Under the pieces are notes generated by a model. The model searched no databases. It was not told the origin of the DNA and worked only from the letters and a program-made list of their open reading frames with translations. Of a stretch of 17,437 nucleotides of DNA, positions 13,753 to 17,437 are shown piece after piece. The stretch lies in the NCBI GenBank assembly GCA_947626425.1, contig CANQRX010000018.1:1-17437 (forward strand), given 5' to 3'. Position numbers and translations under genes: made by a program. This stretch comes from an uncultured Bacilli bacterium (GTDB taxonomy: Bacteria > Bacillota_I > Bacilli_A > RF39 > UBA660). The stretch's first letter is position 1, and the number at the start of each line of letters is the position of its first letter.

Positions 13753-13764
13753 AATTAAGAAATT

Positions 13765-13811
13765 AAAAAAAAGAAACAAGTAAGCAATTAAATTTACCTA
13801 AATTGTTTCTT
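13765..13811 (-). terminator. Terminator of the coiled-coil gene
   Basis: On the minus strand AAGAAACAA (13811-13803) pairs with TTGTTTCTT (13779-13771), with an inner GTAA/TTAC helix, followed by a run of Ts (13770-13765). The first arm overlaps the stop codon. Confidence 0.8.
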
Positions 13812-14763
13812 ATTTGTTTTCTAATTGATTATTTTGACCAAGTATTTTAACACCACCATTAGCTTCAACAGTTTTAGTTGCCAATTCTTTTAATTCAGCA
13901 TAAGCTTTATCCATTTTTTCTTGCAAGCTAGCATTTAATTCATTAGCTTTTTCTAATTCTAATTTTAATGATTCAATTTTATCAGTTTGACGATCAATTA
14001 AATTTTGATAGTCTTTTTTTAGAATTTCAATTTCATATTTATGTTCTTTTTCTAATTCAGAAGTAATTTCTTTTTTGCCTTTTTCATATTCTTTAGTTAA
14101 AAGGGTTGGAATATCTTGAACTTGTTTTTCTAAATCGGCTAAATATTTAGCTTTTTCTTGAGCTTCTTTTAATAATTTATTTGTTTCTTCTTCTTGATTT
14201 TTTAATGTAAGTTCCCGAGATTTTTTTTCATCTTCCCAAGCATTATTAGCTAATTGGCGTTCTCTTTTGACATTATAATCATATTCTTCACTTTCGCGAG
14301 TTCTTTCCGTTTTTAAAGTAAGTTTTTGCAGTTCGTATTCTTTAGATAATTCCGAACTTTTTTTGGCATACTCTTCCGTTAATTCTTTAATTTGAGCTTC
14401 AATTTTCGCGGTTTCCGTTTTTTTCCGATTTTCTAATTCTTCTAAAAAGTCTTTACCAGCATTAACAACTAAGGTTAGGTTATTTAATTCTTTTTCAACA
14501 CCATAAAGATTTTTCAATTTTTCTTCTTCTTCACTAATAGCTAGTTCTAAATCTTTAAATTTGTTAACTAATTCTGTAGAAAAAATATTTTGTTCCACAT
14601 TTTTTTTAGTTTCATTAACCGCCGTTTGGGCTTTTCTTATTTTTTCCTCTTCAACAGGATTTGATTTTTGTTTGGCGCTATTTTTCTCGCGTTGTAAAGC
14701 TTCGTTTAAAGCATCTAGTATTTCTTGTTTCGTATTTTTTAAAGTTATTTCATCTTTTTTCAT
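13810..14763 (-). CDS. Cytoplasmic coiled-coil protein
   Basis: The 317-residue product is almost entirely heptad-like and rich in Glu, Lys and Leu (strong from about 65 to 295), with a short non-helical end (GGVKILGQNNQLENK). It has no signal peptide, membrane helix, nucleotide-binding motif or enzyme motif. It probably forms a long rod or a scaffold; a structural, cytoskeletal or partition-like role is conceivable, but nothing in the sequence picks one. The AAAAGGAG site and ATG at 14761-14763 are clear. It lies downstream of the three-gene lipid/tRNA operon but has its own promoter overlapping the end of that operon, so it can be expressed independently, although read-through is possible because no strong terminator separates them. 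Confidence 0.8.
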   Translation of the reverse strand: MKKDEITLKNTKQEILDALNEALQREKNSAKQKSNPVEEEKIRKAQTAVNETKKNVEQNIFSTELVNKFKDLELAISEEEEKLKNLYGVEKELNNLTLVVNAGKDFLEELENRKKTETAKIEAQIKELTEEYAKKSSELSKEYELQKLTLKTERTRESEEYDYNVKRERQLANNAWEDEKKSRELTLKNQEEETNKLLKEAQEKAKYLADLEKQVQDIPTLLTKEYEKGKKEITSELEKEHKYEIEILKKDYQNLIDRQTDKIESLKLELEKANELNASLQEKMDKAYAELKELATKTVEANGGVKILGQNNQLENK

Positions 14764-14786
14764 AAATTTACTCCTTTTCTAAAACC

Positions 14787-14815
14787 ATTATAGCTTATTT
14801 GGTTATTTTTTCCAA
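14787..14815 (-). promoter_or_regulatory. Promoter of the coiled-coil gene
   Basis: TTGGAA (14815-14810), a 17-base spacer and TATAAT (14792-14787) on the minus strand, directly after the stop of the PP-loop gene. Confidence 0.75.
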
Positions 14816-15640
14816 TTATTTTGGATAATTATCTAAAAAACTTTGATATTGCCCATCTTTTTTAACCCCTAAAACACAATTTAAATTGATATTATCAAGA
14901 GCTTTAAAAATGTTATTATCTACATCTTTATTGATTTTTTTTAAATTTTTAATTAATTCTTTAATTTCTAAACGTTTACTATTATTTTCATTATTTAAAT
15001 TACTTTCGGTAAAATGGCAAGCACAGTTGATAAATGATAAGTTGTTGTAAGCACACCAAGATAAAATGGAACTTTCTTTGACAAGATATAATGGTCTAAT
15101 AAGTTCAAGGCCTTCAAAATTGTCACTTGGTAATTTAGGTAACATTGTTTTTATTTCAGAACCATAAAACATCGAAAGTAAGGTTGTTTCAATAACATCA
15201 TCGAAGTGATGCCCTAAGGCAATTTTATTACAGCCTAGTTCTTGAGCTTTGTTGTACAAATGACCACGGCGCATACGAGCACATAAGTAACACGGACTTT
15301 TAGATGCAACCTTGTTAACAACATCAAAAATATTGGTTTGAAAGATTTGCAAAGGAATGTTTAAGGTTTGGGCCATGTTCACTATTTTTTCCCGATTATA
15401 TTCTGAATAACCCGGGTCCATCGTTACAAAATAAGCTTGAAAATGAATTTTCCCATGACGTTGTAATTCTTGAATACATTTAGCTAGTAAAAAAGAATCT
15501 TTACCACCGCTGATGCAAACCATTATTTTATCGTTCTCGCTGATTAATTCATACTGATTGATAGCTTTTATAAAGCGAGTCCAAATATCTTTATGATATT
15601 TTTTAATGATACTACGTTCAACTTCTTGGGCTTTTTCCAT
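14816..15640 (-). CDS. ttcA: TtcA-family PP-loop ATPase (tRNA 2-thiolation)
   Basis: The 274-residue product has the PP-loop SGGKDS (44-49) that activates tRNA by adenylation, the CYLC pair (117-120), GHHFDDVIET (143-152), and downstream Cys (206 and 208 in FINCACHF) that could supply the third cluster ligand. This C-x-x-C...C pattern is that of the TtcA/TtuA group, which uses a [4Fe-4S] cluster for tRNA thiolation; TtcA makes 2-thiocytidine at position 32. TilS-type lysidine synthetases lack this pattern. Conserved segments LIRPLYLV and the C-terminal RLEIKELI support the family. The exact nucleotide target is inferred. It is the last gene of a three-gene operon, 11 bases after the acyltransferase. 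Confidence 0.85.
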   Translation of the reverse strand: MEKAQEVERSIIKKYHKDIWTRFIKAINQYELISENDKIMVCISGGKDSFLLAKCIQELQRHGKIHFQAYFVTMDPGYSEYNREKIVNMAQTLNIPLQIFQTNIFDVVNKVASKSPCYLCARMRRGHLYNKAQELGCNKIALGHHFDDVIETTLLSMFYGSEIKTMLPKLPSDNFEGLELIRPLYLVKESSILSWCAYNNLSFINCACHFTESNLNNENNSKRLEIKELIKNLKKINKDVDNNIFKALDNINLNCVLGVKKDGQYQSFLDNYPK

Positions 15641-15651
15641 AGATTCCTCCT

Positions 15652-16470
15652 TTATTTTAAGATTCGTTGTAATTTTTGGGTACGGTTTGTTAAATCTTGT
15701 TGATACTTAGTTAAATAAGATGATTGGCAACTTTGGTCTAAAGGAATTTTTTGACCATCCGCAAACATAACATTTCCTTTCGGATTTAATTTTATATATT
15801 CATCAACATATTCACGGTTTAAAGATAAAGCAATTTGTTGCATTCCTTCCTTAATAACTTGATGTAAAAGAGCATTTTTTTCTTCCTTAGTCCCGCTTTG
15901 AAGGTAATTGTAGTAACATTCTTCATAATTAATTGGGGGCAAAATTTCAATTTGGACAATATCAGTAGAAGAAAAAACAAAATTATCTAAATCAGGATTA
16001 GACTGACTAATCGCAATAGATACTGGTATTAAGGAAACGGAAGGATTTAACTTACGAGAGGCAAATAAAATTCTTGAAGCTCCAGTCCTTCCTTTATAAA
16101 CATGGTTTTGATCATCAATATAAGCACCTTCCGGAAAAATATTTAAGTTAAAGCCTTGACTTAGTAAGGTTGAAGCAGCTTCTAAACACATATTAGCATA
16201 AAGTGGTCCCCCGTGAGCTTCAACAGGCATAGCATATAAATATTTTGAAACAGTGGCTTGCCGTTCGATATCTTTTTTAAAAATTAAACGAGGACTAATT
16301 AAACTTATACAATCTTTAGGAATAGCTAAAGGCAGATAAAAAATATCTTTTAAACAATTATGATTAGAAATAAAAAGAGCTGGCTCTCCTTCATAGTTTT
16401 CTAAACCTTTAATCGAAATTTGTAATTTAGCTTTTAACTCATTAAGCATTTTTTGTTTTTCATTTTTCAT
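15652..16470 (-). CDS. PlsC-family 1-acylglycerol-3-phosphate acyltransferase
   Basis: The 272-residue product has the HX4D motif NHNCLKD (36-42; His and Asp are the catalytic pair) and motif III FPEGAY (112-117), which bind acyl donor and glycerol phosphate. The region between them (ISPRLIF, MPVEAHGGPLYAN) also fits the PlsC fold. Members add the second acyl chain to lysophosphatidic acid in phospholipid synthesis; related paralogues acylate other lipids. No clear membrane helix is visible, unlike longer PlsC proteins. Its start overlaps the stop of the SGNH hydrolase by 11 bases (coupled translation), and the TtcA gene follows after 11 bases. A lipid-remodelling role together with the hydrolase is plausible but inferred. 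Confidence 0.8.
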   Translation of the reverse strand: MKNEKQKMLNELKAKLQISIKGLENYEGEPALFISNHNCLKDIFYLPLAIPKDCISLISPRLIFKKDIERQATVSKYLYAMPVEAHGGPLYANMCLEAASTLLSQGFNLNIFPEGAYIDDQNHVYKGRTGASRILFASRKLNPSVSLIPVSIAISQSNPDLDNFVFSSTDIVQIEILPPINYEECYYNYLQSGTKEEKNALLHQVIKEGMQQIALSLNREYVDEYIKLNPKGNVMFADGQKIPLDQSCQSSYLTKYQQDLTNRTQKLQRILK

Positions 16471-17095
16471 TAGAGACTAACACTTCCTTTACGATGTCTG
16501 CTACCTTTTGGTGACCTTCATAATTTAAATGAATTCCGTCGTTAAATAACGGTAAATTATCAACAATTATTGAATTAGCAACATTTTTTTGAAAATATTT
16601 AATAATTTCTTGGCGTTTTTGTTCACTTTCCGCATTTAAAACATCTTTAGCATTATTTTGATAATCAAAATTCGGAGGCAAAAGATAATATATTTGAGGT
16701 AACCTGTTATTAACAAAATATTTTTGGCGATCTTCTAAATCAGCAAAACTTTCTTTAATAATATTTGTATACCATAACAAGTCATTAATTATCGATTCTG
16801 ATGATTTGTTATATTTTATTTGTAAATCATTAGTCCCTAAAGCAATAACTAAAATATCCAATGGAGCATTTGTCCGAAAAATAGCTAAGAAGGAATCTTT
16901 ACCATTTTTATGCTTTTTTTCCTTTTCGTCATTACCAGCTAAACGAGCAGGAAGGCCTTCTTGAAATATTAAATAATTAGGCCCTAAATCCTTTCGAAGA
17001 ATATTTACCCATTGTTTTTCGTCAGGTATTCTTTGACCAGTTAAAAAGTTATCTCCCCAAACATTGGAATCACCATAAATAAGGATTTTTTTCAT
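16460..17095 (-). CDS. SGNH/GDSL-type hydrolase
   Basis: The 211-residue product has SGNH block I GDSN (8-11, nucleophile Ser10), block III GTND (87-90), and block V DGIHL (186-190, catalytic Asp and His). There is no signal peptide or membrane helix, so it acts in the cytoplasm. Family members cleave lipid, acyl-carbohydrate or other ester bonds. The gene ends in TGA, which supports the standard code. It heads the operon with the acyltransferase and the PP-loop protein. Pairing a lysophospholipase-like enzyme with an acyltransferase would be a deacylation/reacylation arrangement, but that is an inference from neighbourhood. Confidence 0.83.
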   Translation of the reverse strand: MKKILIYGDSNVWGDNFLTGQRIPDEKQWVNILRKDLGPNYLIFQEGLPARLAGNDEKEKKHKNGKDSFLAIFRTNAPLDILVIALGTNDLQIKYNKSSESIINDLLWYTNIIKESFADLEDRQKYFVNNRLPQIYYLLPPNFDYQNNAKDVLNAESEQKRQEIIKYFQKNVANSIIVDNLPLFNDGIHLNYEGHQKVADIVKEVLVSNEK

Positions 17096-17120
17096 CTTTT
17101 CACTCTCCTTTTCAGCCCTT

Positions 17121-17129
17121 ATTATAGCA
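17121..17129 (-). promoter_or_regulatory. Extended -10 promoter of the three-gene operon
   Basis: TGCTATAAT on the minus strand (17129-17121), about 25 bases before the start codon and ahead of an AAAGGAGAG site. No good -35 is visible at 17-18 bases. Confidence 0.65.
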
Positions 17130-17149
17130 AAAAAAAGAGAAAATGTATT

Positions 17150-17437
17150 TTATTTTCCAGTTTTCGCTTAAATTTAGAAAGAAATTTTTTAGTTCCTATT
17201 TAGCTTTTTTATTAAGACTTTGACTTGTCATGACATATTACAGTTATTCATTTTTATTGTTTGATCTTCAATAATTATTAAATCATTTTTAGATAAAAAA
17301 ACTTAAATAATCCACAAGGTGCATAGTTTTTCAAAAGAAATTTGTTTTTTAATTAATTGGATAGTATGATTTGCCCCCAAAAACTACTACAGGTTAAAAA
17401 TATGTGGTAAAATAAGGTTAAATGTGAAGGGTGATGG
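17150..17437. other. Non-coding right end with likely rightward promoter
   Basis: No open frame of note was seen on either strand. TGGTAAAAT (17405-17413) is an extended -10 reading rightwards. It is followed by GTGAAGGG (about 17425-17432), which could be a ribosome site, and the window ends at GATGG. A gene transcribed rightwards probably starts just beyond. A perfect 10-bp palindrome TGTCATGACA lies at 17226-17235. Confidence 0.4.

Noticed and set aside
17226..17235. Palindrome TGTCATGACA as an operator
   Set aside because: A 10-bp palindrome is expected by chance now and then, and it is not clearly placed on any promoter.
17437..17437. Naming the gene beyond the right edge (for example mraZ)
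   Set aside because: Only a possible promoter and ribosome site are visible; no coding sequence is present to support a name.

Overview
The window is AT-rich DNA (roughly 28% GC by eye) with strong Shine-Dalgarno sites, A/T-tailed hairpin terminators and textbook sigma-A promoters. It carries a class B sortase, DUF4143-type AAA ATPases, an ECF sigma factor and an exosporium/BclA-type collagen-like gene. This points to a low-GC Bacillota, most likely an uncultured gut Bacilli/Erysipelotrichia- or RF39-like lineage; the rank is uncertain. TGA is a stop (genes ending at 6918 and 16460), so this is not the Mycoplasma code.

Left part, 1-6800, almost all on the minus strand. This is a gene graveyard mixed with live accessory genes. 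A HipA-like kinase fragment that has lost its catalytic Asp (33-785) abuts the frameshifted N-terminus of a DUF4143-type ATPase (763-1024), which has a 25-bp direct repeat in its promoter. Next come an intact metallophosphoesterase (1171-1878) and a secreted coiled-coil protein with 15-residue repeats (2001-3467). They are followed by the decayed C-terminus of another DUF4143 ATPase (about 3560-3775), a collagen-like gene broken by three frameshifts (3780-4508), and an HExxH putative metalloprotease broken in an A5 run (4578-5475).

5584-8114 holds two intact paralogous DUF4143 ATPases in tandem, each with its own promoter region.

Centre, 8254-12368. A class B sortase (minus) is divergent from a probable substrate (plus) that has a signal peptide and a C-terminal IPDTS sorting signal. 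After that come an ECF sigma factor and a translationally coupled single-pass membrane partner (minus). Divergent from the sigma gene is a ThyX-like protein (11080-12267) that appears to have lost the canonical flavin/dUMP-binding signature and probably its C-terminal tail.

Right part, 12457-17437. A membrane-anchored XRE regulator is divergent from a small acidic protein of unknown function. Then come a cytoplasmic coiled-coil protein with its own promoter and a tight three-gene operon transcribed leftwards: SGNH hydrolase, PlsC-family acyltransferase, TtcA-family PP-loop ATPase. The last 340 bases are non-coding and end in what looks like a rightward promoter and RBS for a gene just outside the window.

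The main themes are cell-surface display (sortase and substrate, coiled-coil surface protein, collagen-like remnant), envelope signalling (ECF sigma and partner), and repeated gain and decay of DUF4143 ATPases. Several breaks are single-base changes in short runs, so some 'pseudogenes' could be sequencing errors; this should be settled first.
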